Positions 27,099 through 35,855 of a stretch of 64,000 bases of DNA are shown piece after piece (within the stretch, counting starts at the first letter, position 1; every line of letters starts with the position of its first letter). The notes under the pieces are model-generated. The model did not search any database and was not told the DNA's origin. It saw only the letters and a list, made by a program, of their open reading frames with translations. The DNA is from Dyadobacter sp. 3J3. Its GTDB lineage: Bacteria; Bacteroidota; Bacteroidia; Cytophagales; Spirosomataceae. The stretch lies in the NCBI RefSeq assembly GCF_009801115.1, contig NZ_VTOL01000001.1, positions 434,001 through 498,000 on the forward strand, read 5' to 3'. Both the position numbers and the translations under genes were made by a program.

Positions 27099-28061
27099 GT
27101 GAATTACAAATCTGACGTTGAAGCAGCCGAGGCTATGAAAGTGGCCTACGAAAAAATCCGTAGTGAAATAGGACAAGTGATCGTCGGGCAGGATGAAGTT
27201 ATTAAAAGGTTGCTTACAGCCATTTTTTGTCAGGGACACTGTTTGCTGGTCGGCGTACCAGGATTGGCCAAAACACTGCTTATTCAAACCATAGCTTCGT
27301 CGCTGGATTTAAAATTTAACAGGATTCAGTTTACACCGGATTTAATGCCTTCGGATATTCTGGGATCTGAAACTTTGGATCAGAACCGTAATTTCAAATT
27401 TATCCAGGGGCCGATTTTTTCAAATATCATTTTGGCAGATGAAATAAACCGTACGCCTCCAAAAACACAATCAGCGCTTTTGGAAGCGATGCAGGAATAT
27501 TCAGTGACGATCGCCGGACAGAGACACGCTTTATCGCGTCCATTTTTCGTACTAGCCACGCAAAACCCGATTGAGCAGGAAGGAACATACCCGCTTCCTG
27601 AAGCGCAGTTAGACCGGTTTATGTTTATGATCCAGCTTGATTATCCATCATATGCGGAAGAAGTCAATATTGTAAAAAACACGACCAACGATTCAAAATA
27701 TCAGGTTAAGGAAGTAATCACGGCAGAGGAAATTATGGATTTCCAGCATCTTGTTCGTCGCGTTCCGGTCACGGATCATGTGATTGAATATGCGGTGAAA
27801 CTGGTTCATAAAACCAGACCATCGTCTGCTATGGCAATAAAAGACACAAGCGATTATCTGGAATGGGGCGCGGGCCCGCGGGCTTCGCAGGCTTTGATTC
27901 TGGCATCGAAATGTAACGCCTTACTTTCCGGAAAATATTCTCCGGATATTGAAGATGTGAAAGCTGTTGCACTTCCCGTATTACGTCACAGAATCATTCG
28001 AAACTTTAAAGCAGAGGCCGAAGGAATATCGGTTGATGACATTATCGCACGTCTTCTTTAA
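27099..28061 (+). CDS. MoxR-family AAA+ ATPase
   Basis: 320 residues with a GTG start at 27099 (MNYKSDVEAAEA) that is in the family position; a later ATG would cut a conserved helix. Walker A GVPGLAKT lies at 52-59 and Walker B IILADEINR near 110. The MoxR signature ATQNPIEQEGTYPLPEAQ and an AAA lid with GPRASQALILASK complete the fold. MoxR ATPases help assemble metal or von Willebrand-domain proteins. Here no DUF58 or VWA gene follows, which is unusual, as these usually lie immediately downstream. It follows the surA gene by 60 bp and may be in the same transcript. Confidence 0.92.
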   Translation: MNYKSDVEAAEAMKVAYEKIRSEIGQVIVGQDEVIKRLLTAIFCQGHCLLVGVPGLAKTLLIQTIASSLDLKFNRIQFTPDLMPSDILGSETLDQNRNFKFIQGPIFSNIILADEINRTPPKTQSALLEAMQEYSVTIAGQRHALSRPFFVLATQNPIEQEGTYPLPEAQLDRFMFMIQLDYPSYAEEVNIVKNTTNDSKYQVKEVITAEEIMDFQHLVRRVPVTDHVIEYAVKLVHKTRPSSAMAIKDTSDYLEWGAGPRASQALILASKCNALLSGKYSPDIEDVKAVALPVLRHRIIRNFKAEAEGISVDDIIARLL

Positions 28062-28086
28062 TCGAAAAAAGGAATTTAATTTATAC

Positions 28087-28128
28087 AAAAATGCGTTGAT
28101 CTGTAAAGGATATCAACGCATTTTTTTC
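28087..28128 (+). terminator. Terminator after the MoxR gene
   Basis: A 14-bp stem AAAAATGCGTTGAT (28087-28100) with ATCAACGCATTTTT (28112-28125), followed by more T. Confidence 0.88.
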
Positions 28129-28181
28129 TTTTACAGATATTCGTCTAGCCAAATCTCAACATCAAAACCATAATTTCAACT

Positions 28182-29771
28182 ATGACAATTCAAGGAGAAA
28201 ATTATATAGGTTATTCACTTTCCTCTCAAAACGAGCATACTTTTAAATCATACGTCCCGGCTCAAAATATAGAATTACCCGAAACATTCCACACCGCTAC
28301 ACCTGATGAAGTAGCGCAAGCGATGGAACTTGCCCAAAAAGCTTTTAATGAATATTCATTGATTCCAGCTTCACAAAGAGCAGATTTCCTGATTGCTATC
28401 ACAGAAGAAATTATGGCTATCGGTGAGCCGTTACTGGAAAGAGCAAGTCTGGAAACGGGATTACCGATCGCACGTTTGCAGGGCGAAAGAGCACGTACGA
28501 TTAACCAGCTCACGCAATTTGCCGACCTGATCCGCGAGGGTTCCTGGGTTGAAGCGAGTATTGACACCGCAATTCCGGACCGCACACCGGTTCCAAAATC
28601 GGATCTGCGTAAAATGCTTATCCCTATCGGGCCAGTAATCGTTTTTGGTTCAAGTAATTTTCCTTTTGCATATTCTGTGGCGGGCGTTGATACCGGCCCT
28701 GCTCTGGCAGCGGGAAATCCGGTTGTGGTTAAGGCACATGCGGCGCATCCCGGTGTTAGTGATCTTACGGCGCAGGCAATCGTGAAAGCGGCGAAAAGAA
28801 CAGGAATGCCTGATGGCGTTTTCTCCATGTTGTATGATGATGGTTTTGAAGTAGGTGCTGCGTTGGTTAAACATCCGGCCAGTAAAGCTGTTGGTTTTAC
28901 AGGTTCGATCAAAGGCGGAATGGCACTGCATAAATTGGCTCAGGAACGTGAAGAACCAATTTCTGTTTTTGCGGAAATGGGAAGTGTGAATCCGGTTGTT
29001 ATCCTGCCGGAATATATGGAAAAGAATTCTCCACAACTTGCCAAAACAATGGCTGGTTCGGTCACATTAGGCGCCGGACAATTTTGTACAAATCCCGGAT
29101 TGGTATTTGTTATTGAATCCGGTTCGCTTAATTTATTTGAAGAATCTTATAAAAACGAGATTTTAAAAACAGTTTCTGCGACGATGCTCACCGCAGGTAT
29201 CCGTTCCAATTTTTATAAATTAAGAGACGAACTTGTACAGCAGGAAGGTGTTACAGAACTGGCTTATTCTGATCTGACAGAAGATCAGCAAAATCAGTCG
29301 CAGGCTTCGGTAGCGAAAGTGAGCGGTGCCGATTTTATTGCTAATCCTAAAATTCATGAGGAAGTTTTCGGGCCATTTTCTTTACTCGTTGTTTGTAAGG
29401 ATAAAGCTGAATTGCTCGCAGCTATTTCACATTTGAAAGGTCAGTTGACTGCTTCCCTAATGGCGGATGCCGATGAAGCTACCCGTTATCCTGAATTACT
29501 GCAAAGTCTTTCTAAAATTTGTGGGCGTTTCATTATGAATGGCGTTCCGACGGGCGTAGAAGTTTGTCCTTCCATGCATCACGGCGGACCATTTCCTTCG
29601 GCAATTGATGCACGATTTACCTCTGTTGGCCGTCATTCGATTCTTCGTTTTGTGCGTCCGCAATCCTTTCAGGATTGGGATGAATCCTTACTCCCGGTTG
29701 AATTAAAAAATGCGAATCCGCTGGGGATTTTCAGACTGGTAAATAACGAGACTACGAAACGTACGATATAA
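28182..29771 (+). CDS. NADP-type aldehyde dehydrogenase (alpha-ketoglutaric semialdehyde dehydrogenase-like)
   Basis: 529 residues; the ALDH fold with catalytic Cys302 in GAGQFCTNPG and general-base Glu in FAEMGSVNP. The N-terminal FKSYVPAQNIELPETFHTAT and later PIGPVIVFGSSNFPFAYSVAG fit the ketoglutarate-semialdehyde branch used in pentose, hydroxyproline and glucarate oxidation. No pathway partners are adjacent, so the physiological substrate is not fixed by context. It is transcribed alone between two terminators. Confidence 0.87.
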   Translation: MTIQGENYIGYSLSSQNEHTFKSYVPAQNIELPETFHTATPDEVAQAMELAQKAFNEYSLIPASQRADFLIAITEEIMAIGEPLLERASLETGLPIARLQGERARTINQLTQFADLIREGSWVEASIDTAIPDRTPVPKSDLRKMLIPIGPVIVFGSSNFPFAYSVAGVDTGPALAAGNPVVVKAHAAHPGVSDLTAQAIVKAAKRTGMPDGVFSMLYDDGFEVGAALVKHPASKAVGFTGSIKGGMALHKLAQEREEPISVFAEMGSVNPVVILPEYMEKNSPQLAKTMAGSVTLGAGQFCTNPGLVFVIESGSLNLFEESYKNEILKTVSATMLTAGIRSNFYKLRDELVQQEGVTELAYSDLTEDQQNQSQASVAKVSGADFIANPKIHEEVFGPFSLLVVCKDKAELLAAISHLKGQLTASLMADADEATRYPELLQSLSKICGRFIMNGVPTGVEVCPSMHHGGPFPSAIDARFTSVGRHSILRFVRPQSFQDWDESLLPVELKNANPLGIFRLVNNETTKRTI

Positions 29772-29776
29772 GACTT

Positions 29777-29824
29777 AACTTTAAACGCCTTCGGGGAAAA
29801 TCTCCGAAAGCGTTTAAAGTTGTT
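29777..29824 (+). terminator. Terminator between the dehydrogenase and DUF1835 genes
   Basis: A 20-odd-bp imperfect stem from AACTTTAAACGC (29777-29788) to GCGTTTAAAGTT (29810-29821) around TTCGGGGAAAATCTCCGAA. It has few T after it. Its right arm lies 20 bp before the next start codon, so it could also be an attenuator for that gene. Confidence 0.6.
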
Positions 29825-29840
29825 TATTCAAAATAAAACC

Positions 29841-30596
29841 ATGATTTCAGTAAAAAATAAAACCTTTCATATTCTTAATGGCGATGCATTACTGGATAAT
29901 TTTCCTTCCGAATTGCTAACCGGCGAAATCATTATTGCAAGAGAATGTCTCGTTGACGGGCCCATCGACGGTACAACGCCAGAAAAATTCTGGAAAACAC
30001 GTGCAGGTTTTATTCAGGAAACATATGGTGAAGAAAAAGAAGTTTATTTTGGGGAAGTCGTCACGGAATTTGATAAAATAAAAGCAATTGCTGCGGACTC
30101 CGAAGTAAATTTTTGGTTTGAAGACGATTTATTTTGTCAGGTTAATTTCTGGTTTTGTGTTTCACTCTTGATGCCCGTTGCTCATGCTATTAAAGTGTTT
30201 GTAATCAAACCTCCGTTAATCGATCAGCAACCGGACTGGCGTGGATTTGGGCCGATGGATCGTCATACTTTGGCGGAAGCTTATTTGCACAAACAGGAAC
30301 TTTCATTAGCCGATTTAAGTCTGCTGGCTAATCTTTGGGATGCTTACAAAACTGATAATCGTGAAAAATTTGCGGAACTGGCATTGATCAAATCAGAAAA
30401 TTTTCCATTTCTAAGCCAAGTTATTCAGGCACAACTTGAACGGAAAGACAATCGGCCCGAAAGTGTTTTGAAACAGATTATGAAGGAAAAAGAAACGACA
30501 GATTTTAAGACAATCTTTCAGGAATTTGGTAGAAGAGAAGGAATTTATGGATTTGGAGATTGGCAGGTGGAAAAACTTTTGGAAAAAATAAAGTGA
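29841..30596 (+). CDS. DUF1835 domain protein
   Basis: 251 residues from ATG 29841; a TTG at 29820 overlaps the terminator hairpin and is rejected. N-terminal DUF1835 (FHILNGDALLDNFP and EIIIARECLVDGP), with VNFWFEDDLFCQVNFWF in the middle and a helical C-terminus containing FQEFGRREGIYGFGDWQVE. No enzyme activity is established for DUF1835. It is convergent with truA, 7 bp apart. Confidence 0.82.
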   Translation: MISVKNKTFHILNGDALLDNFPSELLTGEIIIARECLVDGPIDGTTPEKFWKTRAGFIQETYGEEKEVYFGEVVTEFDKIKAIAADSEVNFWFEDDLFCQVNFWFCVSLLMPVAHAIKVFVIKPPLIDQQPDWRGFGPMDRHTLAEAYLHKQELSLADLSLLANLWDAYKTDNREKFAELALIKSENFPFLSQVIQAQLERKDNRPESVLKQIMKEKETTDFKTIFQEFGRREGIYGFGDWQVEKLLEKIK

Positions 30597-30603
30597 TCCT
30601 ATC

Positions 30604-31338
30604 TTATTCGGGGTATCCGACTTCCACCAAAAATAAACCTTCCGCAGGTGCCTGCGCTCCTGCTTTGCTCCTATCCTGAACCTGAATGATTTTTTCAAAA
30701 TCAGCAATCGTTTTTTTTCCAATCCCAACTTCCAAAAGCGTTCCGACCAAAGCGCGTACCATTCCGCGAAGGAAACGATTCGACTTTATACTGAATATTA
30801 AAATGCCATCTTTCTCAAACCATCGGGCTTCTGAGATATCGCAAAGAAAGTTATTTACGCTTGTGTGAATCTTGCTAAAACTTTCAAAATTTTTGTATTT
30901 CAAAAGCAATTCAGCTGCCTCATTCATGCGCTGTATATCCAGCGGTTTATGGAAAATATGCGATTCGTTGATCAGAAAAGGATTTTTTCTTTTGATAATT
31001 CTATACTCATAACGCCGGTGTGTTGCATCAAAACGGGAATGTGCCGTTTCTTCAACATGAAAAACACGATGGATTGCAATATCGAAAGGCAATAGACTGT
31101 TGAGACGATAAGTTAGTGAATCACAATCCTTGACAGGCTGATTTATATCAAAATGCGCATATTGCTGTTCCGCATGAACACCGGTATCGGTCCGGCTGCT
31201 GCCGACACTTTCAATCGTTTCCCTGAGAATAAGCGTAAGTGCTTCATCCAGTTTTTGCTGCACAGAAATGGCATTGTTTTGCTTCTGCCAACCACTGTAA
31301 TTTGTCCCTTTATAGCTGAATTCAATAAAATAGCGCAT
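30604..31338 (-). CDS. truA: tRNA pseudouridine synthase A
   Basis: 244 residues; modifies uridines 38-40 of the tRNA anticodon arm. The opening MRYFIEFSYKGTNYSGWQKQ and catalytic Asp51 in SSRTDTGVHAEQQ are diagnostic. The C-terminal FLRGMVRALVGTLLEVG is the conserved basic tract. Length normal. Confidence 0.96.
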   Translation of the reverse strand: MRYFIEFSYKGTNYSGWQKQNNAISVQQKLDEALTLILRETIESVGSSRTDTGVHAEQQYAHFDINQPVKDCDSLTYRLNSLLPFDIAIHRVFHVEETAHSRFDATHRRYEYRIIKRKNPFLINESHIFHKPLDIQRMNEAAELLLKYKNFESFSKIHTSVNNFLCDISEARWFEKDGILIFSIKSNRFLRGMVRALVGTLLEVGIGKKTIADFEKIIQVQDRSKAGAQAPAEGLFLVEVGYPE

Positions 31339-31433
31339 AGCGCAAAAGTAAGAGAAAGTAGTGAGTTTACCTTTTTGGGATTGAAAGTAAAGGAATAATC
31401 TTTATCAACCATTCTTCTGGCAATCGGCTTTCA

Positions 31434-31507
31434 GCTTTCGGCAATCAGATTAAAGCCTTAGCCAAATTTCAGCCCAACCGACTCACCGATGGCTGATTGC
31501 CGAAAGC
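31434..31507. repeat. Intergenic inverted repeat in a 386-bp gap
   Basis: The gap between truA and glnS (31339-31724) holds a perfect 15-bp inverted repeat, GCTTTCGGCAATCAG (31434-31448) with CTGATTGCCGAAAGC (31493-31507), around 44 nt. A TAACTTTG box lies at 31690-31697, before glnS. Nothing else was seen in the gap. Confidence 0.75.
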
Positions 31508-31724
31508 CGAGGTAAAAAGCTGTCTGGTAATGGCCACTATTATGCACTGATTTGTACTTTTTCGTGTTAATAAAGATTCAGGATATTTTAAAACTGATTT
31601 GGTAATATAAATTTGGCAACAGAATGCTGAATTAAATACAGATTTCGCGCAAAGAACACAAATTATTTCGAGGTTGACGTGAAGAACATTAACTTTGACA
31701 ATTGAAATATATTTCCAGTACTGT

Positions 31725-33398
31725 ATGATTACGGAAGAGAAAAAAGAAGAAAAGAGCCTGAATTTTATTGAAGAGATCATTGAGGCGGACCTGCAAGCAG
31801 GTAAGTACAAGGAAATTGTGACCCGTTTTCCTCCGGAACCAAACGGGTATCTTCATATCGGGCATGCTTCAAGTATTTGTCTGAATTTTGGATTGACAAA
31901 GAAATTCCCGGGTTATACGAACCTGCGTTTTGACGATACAAATCCAACAACGGAAGACACGGAATACGTTGAAAGTATTAAAAATGATATTCGCTGGATG
32001 GGTTTTGAATGGCAGAACGAACTTTACGCTTCTGACTATTTCGATACTTTATACGATTATGCTGTCAGGCTTATCCAAATGAACCTTGCCTATGTTGACG
32101 ATTCCACTTCCGAGGAAATTGCGACATTGAAAGGGACGCCGACAGAACCTGGAAAAGATAGTCCATTCCGTGACCGTACAATTGAAGAAAATCTGGCTCT
32201 TTTTGAACAGATGAAAAACGGTGATTTTCCTGATGGAAGTCATACACTTCGTGCGAAAATTGATATGGCACACCAGAATATGCTGATGCGTGATCCTATT
32301 TTGTACCGTATCAAACATGCGCATCACCATCGTACGGGTAATAAATGGTGCATTTATCCGATGTACGATTTTGCTCACGGACAAAGTGATTCGATTGAAA
32401 ATATAACGCACTCCTTGTGTACGATGGAATTTATTCCTCACCGTGAGTTGTACGACTGGCTCATTGCAAAACTGGAAATATATCCGTCGCATCAATACGA
32501 ATTTGCACGCCGTAACCTGAATTATACGGTTACGAGCAAAAGAAAATTGTTGCAACTGGTTCAGGATGGTCATGTAAATGGCTGGGACGATCCGCGGATG
32601 CCAACCATCAGCGGTTTGCGCAGAAGAGGATACACGCCTGCAAGTATTCGTGAATTTTGTGATCGGATCGGTGTAGCGCGTCGTGAAAATATGATCGATG
32701 TAGGTTTGCTGGAATTTTGTGTGCGTGAAGATTTGAATAAAACTTCGCTTCGCAGAATGGTGGTTCTTGATCCTTTGAAACTGGTCATCACCAATTTCCC
32801 GGAAGATCTTTCTGAAACCTGTATCACTGAAAATAATCCGGAAGATATCGCGACTGGTATGCGTGAAATTCTTTTTACAAAAGAGATTTTCATCGAACGT
32901 GAAGATTTCATGGAAGTTCCGTCCAAAAAATATTTCCGGTTGGCACCAGGGAAAATGGTCCGTTTGAAAGGAGCTTATATCATTCAGGCTGATTCTCTTG
33001 TGAAAGATGAAAACGGAGAAGTTACCGAAGTTCATTGTACGTATGTTGAAAACAGCAAAAGCGGACAAGATACTACGGGCATCAACGTAAAAGGAACTTT
33101 GCACTGGGTTTCCGCAAAACATGGCGTTCCGGTTGAAGTTCGTTTGTACGACCGTTTGTTTTCTGTTGAAAATGTTGGTTCCGAAGAAGGTGATTTCAAA
33201 GATTACATGAATCCGGAATCATTACATATCATTACCGGATATGCCGAACCGTCTTTAGCAGAAGCTAAACCAGGCGAATCATTCCAGTTTTTAAGAAAAG
33301 GTTATTTCGCGGCTGACCCAGATGGAACGACCGAAAAGCCTGTTTTCAATCGCACCGTTACACTTCGTGATAACTGGGCGAAGGCTGGGGAGAAATAG
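31725..33398 (+). CDS. glnS: Glutaminyl-tRNA synthetase
   Basis: 557 residues from ATG 31725 (an upstream TTG at 31695 is not conserved). Class I tRNA synthetase: the HIGH motif at 44-47 (GYLHIGHASS), the KMSKS equivalent VTSKRK near 268, ATP/tRNA contacts such as FDDTNP, and HRTGNKWCIYPMYDFAHG. The C-terminal beta-barrel anticodon domain is present (RLAPGKMVRLKGAYIIQAD). Charges tRNA-Gln directly. Confidence 0.95.
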   Translation: MITEEKKEEKSLNFIEEIIEADLQAGKYKEIVTRFPPEPNGYLHIGHASSICLNFGLTKKFPGYTNLRFDDTNPTTEDTEYVESIKNDIRWMGFEWQNELYASDYFDTLYDYAVRLIQMNLAYVDDSTSEEIATLKGTPTEPGKDSPFRDRTIEENLALFEQMKNGDFPDGSHTLRAKIDMAHQNMLMRDPILYRIKHAHHHRTGNKWCIYPMYDFAHGQSDSIENITHSLCTMEFIPHRELYDWLIAKLEIYPSHQYEFARRNLNYTVTSKRKLLQLVQDGHVNGWDDPRMPTISGLRRRGYTPASIREFCDRIGVARRENMIDVGLLEFCVREDLNKTSLRRMVVLDPLKLVITNFPEDLSETCITENNPEDIATGMREILFTKEIFIEREDFMEVPSKKYFRLAPGKMVRLKGAYIIQADSLVKDENGEVTEVHCTYVENSKSGQDTTGINVKGTLHWVSAKHGVPVEVRLYDRLFSVENVGSEEGDFKDYMNPESLHIITGYAEPSLAEAKPGESFQFLRKGYFAADPDGTTEKPVFNRTVTLRDNWAKAGEK

Positions 33399-33496
33399 AG
33401 CTGTTGGCTGTTGGCGTTTAGCAATTAGCTTTTAGCTTTCCTGGAATAAGCTGACTAGGTTAGTGATTTAGAAGATTTATATATCCACTTCGTTTG

Positions 33497-33537
33497 AAAA
33501 CGTCGTTTGCTTGAAAAGGTGGACGACGTTTTTTTAT
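33497..33537 (+). terminator. Terminator of glnS
   Basis: Stem AAAACGTCGT (33497-33506) with ACGACGTTTT (33523-33532), then TTTTT. Confidence 0.85.
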
Positions 33538-33589
33538 AATTAAAATTCAATTAAACACTCCATATAATTAGATTGGTTTTAAATAATAC

Positions 33590-33620
33590 TTGCAATGCTA
33601 AAACTTACGATTTATCTTTG
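33590..33620 (+). promoter_or_regulatory. Bacteroidota-type promoter
   Basis: TTG at 33590-33592, 20-bp spacer, TATCTTTG at 33613-33620, matching the TTTG / TAnnTTTG pattern. The start codon of the next gene is 24 bp downstream. Confidence 0.7.
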
Positions 33621-33643
33621 TATCAGATTTCAAGGTCATATAA

Positions 33644-34003
33644 ATGTCAGTTGCAGTGAATAACCCGAATGAATTGTTCAGTACCTCCAAAGGTTTTAGC
33701 TTTCAGTGTGATAAAAGTTCGAGAATTGTAATGCAGTTTGGTGAAATGAATATCTCGTTTCGCATTCAGGATTTTTTGAATTTTCGTCGTCTGGTTAACA
33801 ACATTGATATAAAAAGCAGATTATTTGACCTGTCTGACGAATCTGATTTCGAATTTGTTGAAGCTCCTCAACTTAATATCAATCAGAAACTTACCCTTTG
33901 TGAACTGATCCAGTTAAGAGAACTTGTTAACGGAACTCATTTTGCGATTGAACTAAATTCACTTCTTCACACCATTCTTTACGTAGAACAAGAATTAGTC
34001 TAA
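33644..34003 (+). CDS. Small conserved-looking cytoplasmic protein
   Basis: 119 residues, no signal peptide. Contains FQCDKSSRIVMQFGEMNISF, then FLNFRRLVNNIDIK, and a helical C-terminus ending in VEQELV. A good Bacteroidota promoter sits directly upstream, so it is expressed on its own. I do not recognise a family. Its neighbour on the same strand is ferritin, which has its own promoter, so a link to iron or stress is only suggested by position. Confidence 0.7.
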   Translation: MSVAVNNPNELFSTSKGFSFQCDKSSRIVMQFGEMNISFRIQDFLNFRRLVNNIDIKSRLFDLSDESDFEFVEAPQLNINQKLTLCELIQLRELVNGTHFAIELNSLLHTILYVEQELV

Positions 34004-34052
34004 ATAGCTGACCGCCTTCATATTAGACCAATTCCAAATTTATACGTTCGTC

Positions 34053-34082
34053 TTGTTATGACGAACTTTCCATTGATATTTG
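34053..34082 (+). promoter_or_regulatory. Promoter of ferritin
   Basis: TTG at 34053-34055, 19-bp spacer, GATATTTG at 34075-34082 (one mismatch from the -7 consensus). The ferritin ATG is 34 bp downstream. Confidence 0.6.
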
Positions 34083-34115
34083 TGCTTATTACTTCAAAAG
34101 ATAAACACGAATACC

Positions 34116-34640
34116 ATGAGAGATCTACTTAGAGCCCGCACTTCTTTAAAAGAAGAGATAGAAATATTATTAAATAATCAGGTTAAAATGGAAGCAGAAG
34201 CATCAGCCAAGTATTTGGCTATGGCTTCATGGTGCGACCGTAACGGTTACAGAAACAGCGCTGCCTATTTCCTTAAACAATCCGATGAAGAACGCGGACA
34301 TATGTTGAAAATTTTCAACTATATCATGACCGTTGGAGGAACTGCGGTTTCTCCTGAGGTTCCAGCTGTTAAACAAGAATTTGCTTCATTCAGAAGTGTA
34401 TTCGAAGCTGCTCTTCAAAGCGAAATCGCTGTTACACAATCAATCAACCGCATTGTAACACAAACACGTCGTGAAGAAGATTACGCAACCGAAACTTTCA
34501 TGCAGTGGTTTGTAAACGAACAAATTGAAGAAGAAGACAACGCTCGTCGCGCGATCGAACTTTTTGATGTGATCGGCGAAGAAGGAACAGGTCGTTACCA
34601 TATCGACAAAGCAATTTTGAAATTAAATTCTGAAAACTAG
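34116..34640 (+). CDS. ftnA: Non-heme ferritin
   Basis: 174 residues from ATG 34116; the longer frame to 34080 would overlap the promoter. Ferroxidase centre residues appear in VKMEAEASAKYLAMASW and DEERGHMLKIFNYI, with further Glu in the C-terminal QIEEEDNARRAI. Stores iron and detoxifies Fe(II)/peroxide in the cytoplasm. Chosen as FtnA-type rather than bacterioferritin because no heme-binding Met is apparent and the EERGH form fits. It neighbours an OhrR/Ohr pair. Confidence 0.92.
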   Translation: MRDLLRARTSLKEEIEILLNNQVKMEAEASAKYLAMASWCDRNGYRNSAAYFLKQSDEERGHMLKIFNYIMTVGGTAVSPEVPAVKQEFASFRSVFEAALQSEIAVTQSINRIVTQTRREEDYATETFMQWFVNEQIEEEDNARRAIELFDVIGEEGTGRYHIDKAILKLNSEN

Positions 34641-34664
34641 AATTATAAAGAATCAAGCTTATTG

Positions 34665-34699
34665 AAATAGCTGTATCCTCGTGATACAGCTATTTTTTT
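34665..34699 (+). terminator. Terminator of ferritin
   Basis: A 13-bp perfect stem AAATAGCTGTATC with GATACAGCTATTT, CTCGT loop, then T run. Confidence 0.9.
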
Positions 34700-34731
34700 G
34701 TTTTGAAGAATAAATTCACGTTAACACTAGG

Positions 34732-34755
34732 AATTAAATTGTATACAATTTAATT
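34732..34755. promoter_or_regulatory. Probable OhrR operator
   Basis: A perfect 24-bp palindrome, arms AATTAAATTGTA and TACAATTTAATT, 21 bp before the ohrR start codon. It is built from the AATTGTA/TACAATT half-sites known from OhrR operators. It would let OhrR repress ohrR-ohr and release on peroxide oxidation. A partial half-site (ACACAATTAAT) follows. Confidence 0.7.
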
Positions 34756-34776
34756 TTACACAATTAATAATAAGAT

Positions 34777-35223
34777 ATGGAATTACTAAAATTATCAAAT
34801 CAGCTTTGTTTCCCGCTTTACGCGCTATCGCGGAAAATTACCAGCCATTATCTTCCTATTCTCGAAAAAATTGGATTAACGTATCCTCAATATCTGGTCA
34901 TGATGGTATTGTGGGAAGAAGATTCCGTTTCGGTTAAAGACATTGGACATAAACTAATGCTTGATTCCGGTACACTTTCTCCTTTGTTGAAAAAACTGGA
35001 AACCCGTGAACTGATTGTCCGCAGCCGACTTAAAGAAGATGAGCGCGTTGTGATTATAACACTAACGGAATCCGGGGAAAAATTAAAAGAAAGCGCTGCT
35101 GATATTCCGGAACAAATAAAATGCAGCCTCGAATTTACAGATAAGGAAATGCGCGAATTAAAAACTTTGGCTGTTGGTCTGCTCGAAAAAGTCAATAAAA
35201 TTGAAACAATACATAGTAACTAA
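34777..35223 (+). CDS. ohrR: MarR-family organic peroxide sensor OhrR
   Basis: 148 residues, winged-helix repressor. The N-terminal NQLCFPLYALSR carries the peroxidatic Cys11 of the OhrR class. The DNA-binding helices lie around residues 55-95 (SVKDIGHKLMLDSGTLSPLL, then the RLKEDERVVIITLTESG wing). Peroxide oxidation of the Cys releases DNA. It is 28 bp upstream of its target ohr and preceded by a 24-bp palindrome, consistent with autoregulation. Confidence 0.92.
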   Translation: MELLKLSNQLCFPLYALSRKITSHYLPILEKIGLTYPQYLVMMVLWEEDSVSVKDIGHKLMLDSGTLSPLLKKLETRELIVRSRLKEDERVVIITLTESGEKLKESAADIPEQIKCSLEFTDKEMRELKTLAVGLLEKVNKIETIHSN

Positions 35224-35251
35224 TTGAATAACCCACTAAAACCAATTTAAG

Positions 35252-35689
35252 ATGATTAATGCAATATATACCGCCGCAGCGACAGCGACAGGTGGAAGAA
35301 ATGGAAAAGTAACGTCATCGAATGGAGTTCTGGATCTGGAAGTACGCCTGCCAAAGGAAATGGGCGGTGCAAATAATGATTACACCAATCCTGAACAATT
35401 ATTCGCCGCAGGTTATGCAGCTTGTTTTGATAGCGCATTAAGCCTGGTCATTCAGCGCAGCAAAATAAAAACAGGGATGACAACCGTTACAGCGCACGTT
35501 GGAATTGGTAAGGATGAAGCAGAAGGTTTTGGGCTTGTTGTTACACTTGAAGCTAATATTCCTGGCGTTGAGCAATCTGTGGCTGACGATTTAATCGCAA
35601 AAGCACATCAGGTTTGCCCCTATTCAAACGCAACGCGCGGCAACGTGGAAGTGACGCTAAAAACGACGATAAACGAACTGGCAGTTTAA
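35252..35689 (+). CDS. ohr: Organic hydroperoxide reductase Ohr
   Basis: 145 residues, OsmC/Ohr fold. Catalytic Cys58 (YAACFDSAL) and resolving Cys122 (HQVCPYSNATRGN) are both present. Arg32 (VRLPKEMGG) and Glu48 (NPEQLFAAG) of the active site are also visible. Reduces organic hydroperoxides using lipoylated proteins. Paired with ohrR in one operon. Confidence 0.95.
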   Translation: MINAIYTAAATATGGRNGKVTSSNGVLDLEVRLPKEMGGANNDYTNPEQLFAAGYAACFDSALSLVIQRSKIKTGMTTVTAHVGIGKDEAEGFGLVVTLEANIPGVEQSVADDLIAKAHQVCPYSNATRGNVEVTLKTTINELAV

Positions 35690-35693
35690 CCTA

Positions 35694-35834
35694 TTACCAC
35701 AAAGAACACGAAGTTTTACACAAAGAAATGCAAAGGTTCTTTTTTGTATTTCAATTCCAGGAATGACAAAGAGCACAAACTGTATTTAGTATAGCTTGTG
35801 CTCTTTGTGTAAAACTTTGTGTCCATTGTGGTAA
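35694..35834. repeat. Large imperfect intergenic inverted repeat
   Basis: A 32-bp arm (35694-35725) pairs with 35803-35834 with about four mismatches (TTACCACAAAGAACAC against TTACCACAATGGACAC on the other strand). Inside lies a second perfect hairpin, ACAAAGAGCACAA (35766-35778) with TTGTGCTCTTTGT (35796-35808). It fills the space between convergent ohr and a GNAT gene. It looks like a dispersed intergenic repeat that also acts as terminator. Confidence 0.75.
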
Positions 35835-35855
35835 AAAGCAAATACAGCCACTTCC

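Noticed and set aside
28262-28912. 216-codon minus-strand frame inside the aldehyde dehydrogenase
   Set aside because: Opposite strand of a strongly supported gene; composition is that of a shadow frame.
32049-33122. 357-codon open frame on the minus strand inside glnS
   Set aside because: It is fully antisense to a well supported glnS and its translation (rich in Phe, Ile and Arg) looks like a shadow.
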